Source: Heteroscillospira sp050252415 | Lineage (GTDB): Bacteria > Bacillota > Clostridia > Oscillospirales > Oscillospiraceae | Length of the DNA: 12,710 bases | Assembly: GCA_050252415.1 (NCBI GenBank) | Contig: JBFWKZ010000071.1 | Coordinates: forward strand, 1-12,710 | Reading direction: 5' to 3' | Shown: positions 1 through 6,548 of the stretch, in pieces | Position numbering within the stretch: the first letter of the stretch is position 1 | Layout: the number at the start of each line of letters is the position of its first letter | The notes under the pieces: generated by a model | What the model saw: only the letters and a program-made list of their open reading frames with translations | Databases searched by the model: none | What the model was told of the DNA's origin: nothing | Made by a program: the position numbers and the translations under genes

Positions 1-364
1 TGTCCTCATACATGGGGTTCTGTTTGAGGTCGAGGCGCGGACAGTCCACATGTGCTGCGGCAATGACGCAGCCGTTTGTCAGGCTTTCCTCACCGATTAC
101 AGCGAGAATCAGCGCCTTTCCACGGATGGAAGAATAGACCTTCGTGCCGGGGCGCAGGTCCATTCCGCGCTCAAACCGGGTGAATCCCGCCTTTTCGGCG
201 AGCGCGATTCCCTCACGAACGGCCAGGCGCTCGGTACGTGCCATACTCAAAAACGCCTTATATTCCTCGGCGTAGTCAAAAATTTTTTTCCTTTCATCTT
301 CCTCGATGCGCTCGTATCCATTTTTCGGATTGTAGAGCAGATCTTCACGGGTCATCTCAGACAT
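1..364 (-). CDS. M18 family zinc aminopeptidase, N-terminal part (runs off the window)
   Basis: The first 121 codons of a cytosolic metallopeptidase that removes N-terminal residues from peptides; the rest lies beyond the left edge. The reading frame is open from an ATG at 364 to the edge. The translation begins MSEMTREDLLYNPKNGYERI and reaches AAAHVDCPRLDLKQNPMYED. That last stretch matches the M18 motif (A/S)H-(I/T/V)-D-(S/C)-P-x-L in which the His is a metal ligand. The start is supported by GGGAGG eight bases upstream. This Shine-Dalgarno overlaps the end of the sua5-coaE gene, and only two bases separate the two genes, so they are probably co-transcribed and coupled. Family assignment is good. 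The substrate and the remaining metal ligands cannot be judged from this fragment. Confidence 0.85.
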   Translation of the reverse strand, partial: MSEMTREDLLYNPKNGYERIEEDERKKIFDYAEEYKAFLSMARTERLAVREGIALAEKAGFTRFERGMDLRPGTKVYSSIRGKALILAVIGEESLTNGCVIAAAHVDCPRLDLKQNPMYED

Positions 365-366
365 GG

Positions 367-1578
367 TTAAAACCTCCCAGCGATTGATTTGATAAGATTG
401 CAGCTTTTTTCTTCAAATTCCTTTAAAGTGCCGCTGTTTTCAAGGATATAATCACAATTTTTTTCAAAAAATTCATCCTGTTTTTGTGCCGCGATACGGC
501 TTTTGGCATATTCACGTGAGATGCCTTCGCGTTTCATCAGGCGGGAAATCCGTTCCTGTTCCGGCGCGACGATGCCAATAACGGCCGTACACCTCTCCGC
601 CAATCCGCTTTCAATGAGGGCGATGGCGTCGATTGCGGCGATCTCACCACCGCTTTTCGCCCACTCGCGCAGACGCCTGTCCGTCTCACGGCGGACATAT
701 TTGTGCGTGATGGCGTTTAAGTCCATAAGAGCGCCCTGATCGGCGAATACGATGGTGCCCAGTTTTTTTCGGTCAACGCCATTACCCCCCCATACACCGG
801 GGAAACGTGCGCTCAGCTCGGCGAGCATGTCGCTGTCCGAGAGAAGTAAATCATGGTAGACTTCGTCACAGTCGATGACCAGGCCGCCAAGGGATTCAAT
901 AACATGCAATGCCGTCGTCTTGCCTCCGCCTGTTCCGCCGGTGATACCCAATATCGTCATCTCAGTTTCGATAGCCGAGAAAATCTTGTCCTCGTCCAAA
1001 GCCCCGCGGCGCAATAAGCGGTATGGCGCTTTGCTCATATCGATAATTGTGGATTCAACGCCTATGCCGCATTTGCCGCCGTCCAGCACGCCGGCAATTT
1101 TGCCGTCGAAATAGGCGAGCACATCGTCTGCCGTTTTTGGACTTTTTGCGCCGGAGGGATTGGCGGAGGGACCTGCCAGCGGCTTGTCCAGACGTTTTAA
1201 CAGCTCCAGCGTCAACGGATGGTCCGGACAGCGAATGCCCACGGTCTCACCGCCGGCTCTGACGATCTCAGGCACAAGCTCGCGGGAGCGCAAAACGATG
1301 GTGAGCGGCCCCGGCAGAAATTTTTTTGCCAAACCGTATGCCGCCTGAGGGACATCCCGGCAATAACGGTCAATCACCTCCGGAGAGTGTACCATAAGGC
1401 TCAGCGGCTTGACCTCCGGCCTGCCCTTCAGCGCATATATCTCCTGTACGGCCTTGGCGTCCAGGCCGTTGCAGCACAGCCCGTATACCGTTTCGGTCGG
1501 TACGGAGACAATGCCGCCGCCCTCTAGAATTTCGGCGGCTTCGGGTATATTTTCTCTGTGAAAAACGCGTGTCTTCAC
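367..1578 (-). CDS. Fused L-threonylcarbamoyladenylate synthase (Sua5/YrdC) and dephospho-CoA kinase (CoaE)
   Basis: A single 403-residue frame with two complete enzymes. Residues 1 to about 206 are a YrdC-type domain (TsaC/Sua5), which makes threonylcarbamoyl-AMP from threonine, bicarbonate and ATP for tRNA t6A37. Visible motifs are ETVYGL (29-34), KGRPEVKPLSLMV (51-63), SANPSG (138-143) and GVESTIID (173-180). It has the short TsaC/YciO length without the extra Sua5 domain. Residues 207-403 are dephospho-CoA kinase, the last step of CoA synthesis, with P-loop GGTGGGKT (214-221), a DCDEVYHDLL segment, LNAITH and SREYAKSRIAAQ. The start is GTG at 1578, overlapping the prfA stop as GTGA. Met207 is where a free CoaE would start and there is no linker. 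In the +1 frame the junction reads as an ATGA stop/start overlap, so either a true fusion or a one-base indel could explain it. No good ribosome binding site precedes Met207, which favours fusion. Confidence 0.9.
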   Translation of the reverse strand: MKTRVFHRENIPEAAEILEGGGIVSVPTETVYGLCCNGLDAKAVQEIYALKGRPEVKPLSLMVHSPEVIDRYCRDVPQAAYGLAKKFLPGPLTIVLRSRELVPEIVRAGGETVGIRCPDHPLTLELLKRLDKPLAGPSANPSGAKSPKTADDVLAYFDGKIAGVLDGGKCGIGVESTIIDMSKAPYRLLRRGALDEDKIFSAIETEMTILGITGGTGGGKTTALHVIESLGGLVIDCDEVYHDLLLSDSDMLAELSARFPGVWGGNGVDRKKLGTIVFADQGALMDLNAITHKYVRRETDRRLREWAKSGGEIAAIDAIALIESGLAERCTAVIGIVAPEQERISRLMKREGISREYAKSRIAAQKQDEFFEKNCDYILENSGTLKEFEEKSCNLIKSIAGRF

Positions 1579-2645
1579 GCCAGTTCCTCCCCTTGCGCCC
1601 TTAACTTTTCAGCCTGATCTGCGGTTATTAAGGCATCGATGAGTTCATCCAGTGAACCGTTCATGATCTGCTCGATTTTATAGAGCGTGAGTCCGATGCG
1701 GTGGTCCGTTACTCTGCCCTGCGGGAAATTATAGGTACGGATGCGCTCGGAACGGTCGCCGGTGCCGACCTGGCTTTTTCGCTCGGCGGCAAGCGCCGCC
1801 GCCTGCTTGCGCTGCTCCTCCTCATACAGGCGTGAGGCAAGTATTTTCATGGCGCGTTCACGGTTTTTGTGCTGGCTGCGTTCATCCTGGCACTCGACAA
1901 CCGTACCGGTCGGCAGATGGGTTATACGGATAGCGGATTCCGTTTTGTTGACGTGCTGTCCGCCTGCGCCCGAAGAACGGAAGGTATCGATTTGGAGATC
2001 TGTAGGGTTTATTTCAAATTCCACCTCATCCATCTCCGGCAGCACGGCGACCGTGACGGTACTGGTATGGATTCTTCCGGATGTCTCGGTCTCAGGTACG
2101 CGCTGTACCCGGTGGACACCGCTTTCAAATTTCAGGCGGGAGTAGGCGCCCTCGCCTATGATGATAAAGCTGACTTCCTTTATGCCGCCGATCTCCGTCT
2201 CATTGATATTGGCGATTTCAGTCTTCCAGTGCTTGGCATCGGCATACATGGAATACATGCGGAAAAGGCTGTTTGCAAACAGCGCCGCTTCTTCTCCGCC
2301 CGCGCCGCCGCGTATCTCAACGATGACATTTCGGGAGTCGTTCGGATCACGGGGCAGGAGCAGAATCTTAAGCTCTTCCTCCATACGCTCCGATTCCGCT
2401 TTTGCGGAGTCATATTCCTCCTGCGCCATCTCTTTCATTTCGGGATCGGCCATAAGTTCAAGGGCTTCCTCCATGTCCCTGCGGCATTTGGTATATTTGC
2501 GGTATACCGTGACCACCGGGGAGAGCTCCTTCTGTTCCCGCGCATATTTCGCGTAGACGGCAGGGTCCGAATACACCTCGGGTTGAGCCATACGGTTTTC
2601 TATTTCAATATATTTTTCTTCAATTTGCCTGAATTTATCTAACAT
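1575..2645 (-). CDS. prfA: Peptide chain release factor 1
   Basis: RF1 recognises UAA and UAG stop codons and triggers peptide release in the ribosomal peptidyl transferase centre. The 356-residue length is usual for the family. The stop-codon reading tripeptide P-E-T (residues 184-186, in VQRVPETETSGRIH) fits the RF1 PxT pattern and not the SPF pattern of RF2. The catalytic GGQ loop is at 228-230 (SSGAGGQHVNKTESAIR). I chose ATG at 2645 (MLDKF) because AGGT lies eight bases upstream; the in-frame GTG at 2660 and ATG at 2651 sit on or before that site. The next gene, sua5-coaE, overlaps it by four bases (GTGA), so the two are coupled. prmC, which methylates this GGQ glutamine and often follows prfA in Firmicutes, is absent here. 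Confidence 0.97.
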   Translation of the reverse strand: MLDKFRQIEEKYIEIENRMAQPEVYSDPAVYAKYAREQKELSPVVTVYRKYTKCRRDMEEALELMADPEMKEMAQEEYDSAKAESERMEEELKILLLPRDPNDSRNVIVEIRGGAGGEEAALFANSLFRMYSMYADAKHWKTEIANINETEIGGIKEVSFIIIGEGAYSRLKFESGVHRVQRVPETETSGRIHTSTVTVAVLPEMDEVEFEINPTDLQIDTFRSSGAGGQHVNKTESAIRITHLPTGTVVECQDERSQHKNRERAMKILASRLYEEEQRKQAAALAAERKSQVGTGDRSERIRTYNFPQGRVTDHRIGLTLYKIEQIMNGSLDELIDALITADQAEKLRAQGEELA

Positions 2646-2675
2646 ATGCATCGACCTCACTTTTTCCAGATTCTT

Positions 2676-2704
2676 ATGCTATCACAAAAGGTGAAAAATG
2701 TAAA
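2676..2704 (-). promoter_or_regulatory. Candidate sigma-A promoter for prfA
   Basis: On the minus strand a TTTACA hexamer (2704-2699) is followed after 17 bases by TAGCAT (2681-2676). The -35 box matches five of six consensus positions, the -10 box only three. It would start transcription about 25 bases upstream of the prfA ATG, between that gene and the terminator of the preceding gene. The location is right but the -10 is weak. Confidence 0.35.
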
Positions 2705-2715
2705 TATTCCCGCAA

Positions 2716-2740
2716 AAAACGGAGGGCAGCCCTCCGTTTT
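2716..2740 (-). terminator. Rho-independent terminator after the 136-residue gene
   Basis: A perfect 12-base inverted repeat, AAAACGGAGGGC / GCCCTCCGTTTT around one central base. Read on the minus strand the stem is followed by a run of six T (complement of 2719-2714). It begins five bases after the stop of the hypothetical gene at 2745 and separates it from prfA. The A-rich 5' arm could let it work in both directions, although no plus-strand gene is present. Confidence 0.85.
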
Positions 2741-2744
2741 GATG

Positions 2745-3155
2745 TTATTGAATTATATCGGCAAATCTGGCATTAAAATCGGATTTGACCTGTGAAAGGC
2801 ACGCCATCGTTTTTCCGTAGAACCCGCCGATCGAGTTTCCGTTGAGCTGTATGACGCCATTGCTGTCCCGATAGTCGTCCATAAAGCCGAAAAAACGCTC
2901 GGGCTCATAATAAACCATCGTGATTTTATCAAACACGGCGTTAAAATCCGCCATTAGCTCAGGGCGGAGCTCTGCGAGCCCTTTTTTCATCAGTGCTGCG
3001 ACCGCCATGATCTCACCGCGGCAGTCGGTCCCGTCCTGACTCTCAAAGCCAAAGCTCTCAATCATCATATCGATCAGCCGGCTCATCTCCCCATACAGGG
3101 CCAGCACGGCTGCGTGCTCGGAATCGGTCATATCCATTATCCGTTCTTTTTCCAT
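2745..3155 (-). CDS. Unrecognised 136-residue protein
   Basis: I do not recognise the family. The protein starts MEKERIMDMTDSEHAAVLAL and ends QVKSDFNARFADIIQ. It is acidic, rich in Met, Asp and Glu, has no signal peptide or membrane segment, and looks mostly helical with aromatic patches (YYEPERFFGFMDDY), so a small soluble cytosolic protein is likely. The frame is open further upstream to a GTG at 3239, but the ATG at 3155 has GGAGG five bases ahead (3165-3161). The adjacent ATG at 3158 is too close to that site. The gene stands alone, with its own candidate promoter upstream and a strong terminator directly downstream. Coding status is supported by the ribosome binding site, the terminator position and ordinary codon use. 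Function is unknown. Confidence 0.75.
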   Translation of the reverse strand: MEKERIMDMTDSEHAAVLALYGEMSRLIDMMIESFGFESQDGTDCRGEIMAVAALMKKGLAELRPELMADFNAVFDKITMVYYEPERFFGFMDDYRDSNGVIQLNGNSIGGFYGKTMACLSQVKSDFNARFADIIQ

Positions 3156-3254
3156 CATATCCTCCACAGTATGAATTATAGCCATATCCGCAATGATAAA
3201 AACGAATTTGTGCGATTTTGGCTTAAGTATCGGAAGCACAAAAATTACCAGTAT

Positions 3255-3283
3255 AGTTTAGCATAAAAAATTGCGGAGGTCAA
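3255..3283 (-). promoter_or_regulatory. Candidate sigma-A promoter for the 136-residue gene
   Basis: On the minus strand TTGACC (3283-3278), a 17-base spacer and TAAACT (3260-3255), with an extended -10 TG one base before the -10. The expected start near 3248 leaves a leader of about 93 bases before the ATG at 3155. A second -10-like TATAAT occurs at 3180-3175, only 20 bases from the ATG, but no good -35 box lies 16-18 bases before it. Confidence 0.45.
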
Positions 3284-3335
3284 AGCCGTTATGTGGGATG
3301 CGGCCTCTGCATAGGCATACCGCTTCTTGGCTTTG
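3281..3335. repeat. Nested inverted repeat between the PII-like gene and the 136-residue gene
   Basis: Outer arms CAAAGCC (3281-3287) and GGCTTTG (3329-3335) are perfectly complementary. Inside, GCGG/CCGC and CCT/AGG arms can pair with a small bulge. It lies 62 bases after the stop of the PII-like gene, so it may form a structure at the end of that transcript, but the nearest T run begins about ten bases beyond the stem, so it is not a classical terminator. The distal arm overlaps the -35 box of the candidate promoter at 3255-3283. Confidence 0.4.
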
Positions 3336-3396
3336 CGGAGAGTGACTGAACGCTGCTTTCATTATTATAAAGACATGCAAAAGACTTGAGAAAATT

Positions 3397-4065
3397 TTAT
3401 GCACCGTGGATACCGACAACATCATCGATCGGCACGGAGAAGGCTACGGTTTCACTGCCGGTCTCATCACGAACAGTTGCGCAAACCGCCTTCATGATTT
3501 CCTCCTTGTCCTTTTTCGGCATGACCATCATGAGGATTTCCTTCTCCTGCTGGAGCGTGACGCCAAAAACATGCCTTTCCCCTGTCTCGCCGACAGCACG
3601 GCCGCGTACGACCGTTCCGCCGCGGGCACCCGCCGCCTTGGCGGAGTCCATGACGATATCCGTCATACCTTTATCGACATAGACAACAACAAGTTCAAAT
3701 TTTTCTTCCATACCCTTACAGCTCCTTTCCGTATCCGTTTGAAGATCAATTTTTTCCGCAGCCGCCTGGTTGATTGAGGTGACCGGGATTGAAAACGCGA
3801 TTCCCATCCCGCTTCGGAGAAAGCCCATCTCGTCGGCCAACCGAGAAAATGCCTCGCAGACGCAGTCATTCAGGGAAAGGCCCAAAACGACATCCTTTTC
3901 CGGTTCGTCCAGCCCCAGATAATCCATAATCTCTGAATTTGCCGTACCGTGACCCAAGCAGATATGGCGTACATTAATACCAGACTCACCAAAAATTTTT
4001 GCCACTTTTTTTCCCTTCCCACGCTGGGCAATCGCAATGATCCATGATATCGGCGATTTAATCAT
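3397..4065 (-). CDS. Tandem PII-like signalling protein partnered with the DUF1538 transporter
   Basis: A 222-residue cytosolic protein that I read as two PII-type (GlnB-like) domains in tandem, about residues 5-100 and 121-222. The second is clearer: EKFELVVVYVDKGMTDIVMD, then AAGARGGTVVRGRAVGE and a strand-rich end. The first has the same order of elements: WIIAIAQRGKGKKVAKIF, then GHGTANSEIMDYLG in the T-loop place. Neither T-loop carries the Tyr that GlnB uses for uridylylation. ATG at 4065 is chosen because AGGAGG lies nine bases upstream (4080-4075); the frame is open to 4167 but that part overlaps the transporter gene without its own ribosome binding site. The start lies inside the last codons of the DUF1538 gene (8-base overlap), implying translational coupling. 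PII proteins usually gate transporters or enzymes by sensing adenylates, so control of the neighbouring membrane protein is a reasonable inference. The ligand is unknown. Confidence 0.8.
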   Translation of the reverse strand: MIKSPISWIIAIAQRGKGKKVAKIFGESGINVRHICLGHGTANSEIMDYLGLDEPEKDVVLGLSLNDCVCEAFSRLADEMGFLRSGMGIAFSIPVTSINQAAAEKIDLQTDTERSCKGMEEKFELVVVYVDKGMTDIVMDSAKAAGARGGTVVRGRAVGETGERHVFGVTLQQEKEILMMVMPKKDKEEIMKAVCATVRDETGSETVAFSVPIDDVVGIHGA

Positions 4066-5596
4066 AAACTTTTTCCTCCTCTTCGAAGGTAATGATTTTG
4101 ATTTCCGTAGCCTCTTCAGCCGATACGCGGCCGACACTGACCTCTCCCGTCCTGAGACGGTAGACAAGGCCGATCAGCTGAATGATAATGAGCGGTGTCA
4201 TCGCCACCATGGCGACGATGCCGAACGCATCGGTCAGAACGTTGCCGCCAAGCGCCTCACAGGCGCCCATGGCAAACGGCAGAAGAAATGTCGCCGTCAT
4301 CGGCCCGGAGGCAACGCCGCCGGAGTCAAAAGCGATCGAAGTAAAAAGTTTGGGGACAATCGCGCTCAGGCCCAGAGCAATGGCGTAGCCCGGTATGACA
4401 AACCACAGCAGTGATATAGCGGTAAGCACCCGGATCATGGCCAGTCCAAGTGAAATAGCCATGCCGAGGGATAACCCGAGCATCATGACGCGCTGCGATA
4501 TGGCACCGCCCGTAATATCTTCAACCTGCTTGTTGAGAACGATGACCGCCGGTTCGGCTTTGACGATAAATCCGCCTATCAGCATAGCGATCGGGATGAT
4601 AACCCAGTTGTTATCCAGCCGGGCAAGCTGCGCGCCCAGATAACTGCCGACGGGCATAAAGCCGACGTTCACGCCTGTGAGAAACAGGGTAAGTCCCGCA
4701 AAGGTATAGATCAAGCCAACCAGTATCTTTATGATATGCCGGCGGCGCAGCCTGAGAAAGAGAATCTGAAACAACACGAAAAACGCCACGATCGGGAAAA
4801 TAGCGGAAAAGACCTCCCACGAATAGTGCGGAAACATCGCTAAAAAATGCTCCCACATCTGCCGCGTGTCGGTCAGTTCCGGAATGACCGCCGGTATATA
4901 GGTGGCCGAATCGGGGTGATAGATGAGGCCCAACAGCATGACGGCAAGTATCGGCCCGACCGAACACAGGGCGATAAGTCCGAAATTACTTGTGCCGCTG
5001 TCATCATGATCCTTACCGATTGTGCCGAGTCCCAGACCGAGAGACAAGATAAACGGCACGGTAATCGGTCCCGTCGTAACCCCTCCGGAATCAAAGGCGA
5101 CGGCGACGAAATCCTTTGGTGCGAAAAAAGCGAGCACCATGATTACGGGATAGGCGATCATCAGTATTTTTGCAAGATCCCAGCCCAACAGCGAGCGGAG
5201 AAAGGCCACGACCAAGAAAGCGCCCACCCCACCGGCGATGGAAAAGATCATCACCAGGTTTGGCAGAGACGGCGTCTGCGTGGCGAGCACCTGCAAATCC
5301 GGCTCCGCAACCGTAATGATAACGCCGATGAAAAAACACAAAACGCCCACGGTCCACAGGGATTTGCTTTTCGTCAGCTGCCAGCCGACCTTTTCGCCGA
5401 TAGGCATCATTGCCATCTCGGCGCCAAGGGTAAAAAGCCCCATGCCCATGATAAGGAAGACTGCGCCAAACAGGAAAAGCAGAAAAGGCGTCAGCGGGAG
5501 CGGTGCAATCGTAATACACAGGATAAGAACGATTCCCGCTACAGGAAAAACGGCAAGTAAAGATTCTTTGATTTTGTCGCTTAGTTTTTGTGTCAC
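4058..5596 (-). CDS. DUF1538 multi-pass membrane protein (putative transporter)
   Basis: A very hydrophobic 512-residue protein that I assign to the DUF1538 family, whose members are treated as uncharacterised transport proteins. It is built from two related halves about 255 residues apart: FDSGGVTTGP (168-177) recurs as FDSGGVASGP (423-432), ITVAEPDLQVLATQ (94-107) as IVKAEPAVIVLNKQ (344-357), and LGAEMAMMPIGEKVGWQL as TGVNVGFMPVGSYLGAQL. The repeated Asp, Glu and GG motifs within membrane segments look like a substrate or ion path, though this is inference. Start choice: GTG at 5596, six bases after GGAGGG (5608-5603). The in-frame TTG at 5614 lies before that site and is unlikely. A candidate promoter precedes it. 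The downstream PII-like gene overlaps it by eight bases, suggesting a two-gene unit in which the PII-like protein controls the membrane protein. The substrate cannot be told from sequence. Confidence 0.88.
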   Translation of the reverse strand: MTQKLSDKIKESLLAVFPVAGIVLILCITIAPLPLTPFLLFLFGAVFLIMGMGLFTLGAEMAMMPIGEKVGWQLTKSKSLWTVGVLCFFIGVIITVAEPDLQVLATQTPSLPNLVMIFSIAGGVGAFLVVAFLRSLLGWDLAKILMIAYPVIMVLAFFAPKDFVAVAFDSGGVTTGPITVPFILSLGLGLGTIGKDHDDSGTSNFGLIALCSVGPILAVMLLGLIYHPDSATYIPAVIPELTDTRQMWEHFLAMFPHYSWEVFSAIFPIVAFFVLFQILFLRLRRRHIIKILVGLIYTFAGLTLFLTGVNVGFMPVGSYLGAQLARLDNNWVIIPIAMLIGGFIVKAEPAVIVLNKQVEDITGGAISQRVMMLGLSLGMAISLGLAMIRVLTAISLLWFVIPGYAIALGLSAIVPKLFTSIAFDSGGVASGPMTATFLLPFAMGACEALGGNVLTDAFGIVAMVAMTPLIIIQLIGLVYRLRTGEVSVGRVSAEEATEIKIITFEEEEKVYD

Positions 5597-5626
5597 AGCC
5601 TTCCCTCCCTTCAATTTAATAAATTA

Positions 5627-5655
5627 AGTATAACATCTTTTCATGGCAGCGTGAA
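5627..5655 (-). promoter_or_regulatory. Candidate sigma-A promoter for the DUF1538-PII pair
   Basis: On the minus strand TTCACG (5655-5650), a 17-base spacer and TATACT (5632-5627), four and five of six consensus positions respectively. The start would be about 25 bases upstream of the GTG at 5596, so the ribosome binding site falls early in the leader. A 15-base AT palindrome (5676-5690) sits just upstream, at the end of the previous frame. Confidence 0.5.
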
Positions 5656-5685
5656 TCGGGACGCATGAATTTCATTATAAAATTT

Positions 5686-5895
5686 TTATACCAAAGTCCA
5701 ATTGTATTTATGTACTTCTACNNNNNNNNNNNNNNNNNNNNNNNNNNNNNNNNNNNNNNNNNNNNNNNNNNNNNNNNNNNNNNNNNNNNNNNNNNNNNNN
5801 NNNNNNNNNNNNNNNNNNNNNTTTCCGGCCGTTAAGAACACCGCAGTGGGTCCGTCCGCCCCGCCGATGATTCCGATTGAGCTGTCCATGCTCAC
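5686..5895 (-). CDS. Small protein with GIIGGADGPT signature (Na+-translocating decarboxylase beta-like), interrupted by assembly gap
   Basis: The frame starts at GTG 5895, overlapping the upp stop as GTGA, or at ATG 5889. It reads MSMDSSIGIIGGADGPTAVF then LTAG before entering the 100-N gap. The GIIGGADGPT(A/S)(V/I)F motif is highly characteristic of the beta subunits of sodium-pumping decarboxylases (oxaloacetate, methylmalonyl-CoA and glutaconyl-CoA types), where it lies in a membrane-associated region. Here it is at the very N-terminus, with no preceding membrane segments, so this is not an ordinary full beta subunit. It is more likely one of the short proteins that carry only this segment. 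After the gap the same frame would read VEVHKYNWTLV and stop at 5686, but the true gap length is unknown, so frame and end are uncertain. Whether it takes part in a decarboxylase is unknown; no other subunit is in the window. Confidence 0.5.
   Translation of the reverse strand: MSMDSSIGIIGGADGPTAVFLTAGXXXXXXXXXXXXXXXXXXXXXXXXXXXXXXXXXXVEVHKYNWTLV
5722..5821. other. Assembly gap of 100 N
   Basis: Exactly 100 undetermined bases, the conventional length for a scaffold gap of unknown size. The real distance and any gene content between the GIIGGADGPT frame and the DUF1538 promoter region are therefore unknown. Translations across it carry no information. Confidence 0.98.
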
Positions 5896-6521
5896 TTCGT
5901 GCCAAATATCCTGTCTCCCGCATCGCCGAGTCCGGGAACAATGTAGCCATGGTCGTTGAGGCGTTCGTCAAGCCCTGCAACATAGATATCGACGTCAGGG
6001 TGTTCCTTCTGCATACGCGCAATTCCCTCAGGGGCGGCGATGATGCTCATGAGCTTTATGCTGCGGCAGCCGTATTTTTTTAAGAAGCCGACCGCGGCAG
6101 AGGCGCTGCCACCCGTCGCAAGCATGGGATCCACCACAATAACGTCGCGCTCGGAGATGTCGGGCGGCATCTTGCAGTAATACTCCACCGGCTCTAAGGT
6201 CTCAGGATCGCGGTAAAGCCCGATATGACCGACCTTGGCGTTGGGAATCAGGGCAAGAATCCCCTCGACCATACCAAGTCCCGCACGGAGGATTGGAACA
6301 ACGGCAAGCTTTTTGCCTGCAAGCCTGTAGACCTTCGCTTTGGCAACGGGGGTCTGGATTTCAACTTCCTCGACTGGCAAATCGCGTGTTGCCTCATAGC
6401 ACATCAGCATGGCAATCTCGGATATCATCTCACGAAATTCTTTGACGCTGGTGTTCTCATCGCGGATGATAGACAGCTTATGCAGGATAAGGGGATGGTC
6501 GTATACATGTACATTGCTCAT
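5892..6521 (-). CDS. upp: Uracil phosphoribosyltransferase
   Basis: Converts uracil and PRPP to UMP in pyrimidine salvage; a soluble cytosolic enzyme. The 209-residue length is normal. The PRPP-binding loop is VVDPMLATGGSA (residues 129-140) and the C-terminal uracil-binding segment is YIVPGLGDAGDRIFGT. PILRAGLGM (76-84) is also typical of the family. The ATG at 6521 has GGAGG seven bases upstream (6533-6529). Just beyond that site begins the hairpin repeat at 6549, so any promoter would have to lie within or at the edge of that element. The only box pair I see, TTGCCT and TAAAAA, is weak. The next gene starts within the stop codon (GTGA). Confidence 0.97.
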   Translation of the reverse strand: MSNVHVYDHPLILHKLSIIRDENTSVKEFREMISEIAMLMCYEATRDLPVEEVEIQTPVAKAKVYRLAGKKLAVVPILRAGLGMVEGILALIPNAKVGHIGLYRDPETLEPVEYYCKMPPDISERDVIVVDPMLATGGSASAAVGFLKKYGCRSIKLMSIIAAPEGIARMQKEHPDVDIYVAGLDERLNDHGYIVPGLGDAGDRIFGTK

Positions 6522-6548
6522 TGTGTTGCCTCCGTTTATTTTTATTTA

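Noticed and set aside
1869..2642. 257-codon plus-strand frame opposite prfA
   Set aside because: The minus strand here is unambiguous RF1 with PxT and GGQ motifs. The plus frame has no recognisable features.
3265..3335. Inverted repeat plus A/T run considered as terminator for the PII-like gene
   Set aside because: The T run lies about ten bases beyond the stem on the minus strand and overlaps a better-looking promoter spacer, so I list it as an inverted repeat only.
4847..5560. 237-codon plus-strand frame opposite the DUF1538 gene
   Set aside because: Extreme His/Lys/Arg/Gln composition is the expected antisense reading of a hydrophobic membrane protein.
5702..5959. Plus-strand frame spanning the run of N
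   Set aside because: Most of it is undetermined sequence; the rest is antisense to upp and the GIIGGADGPT frame.
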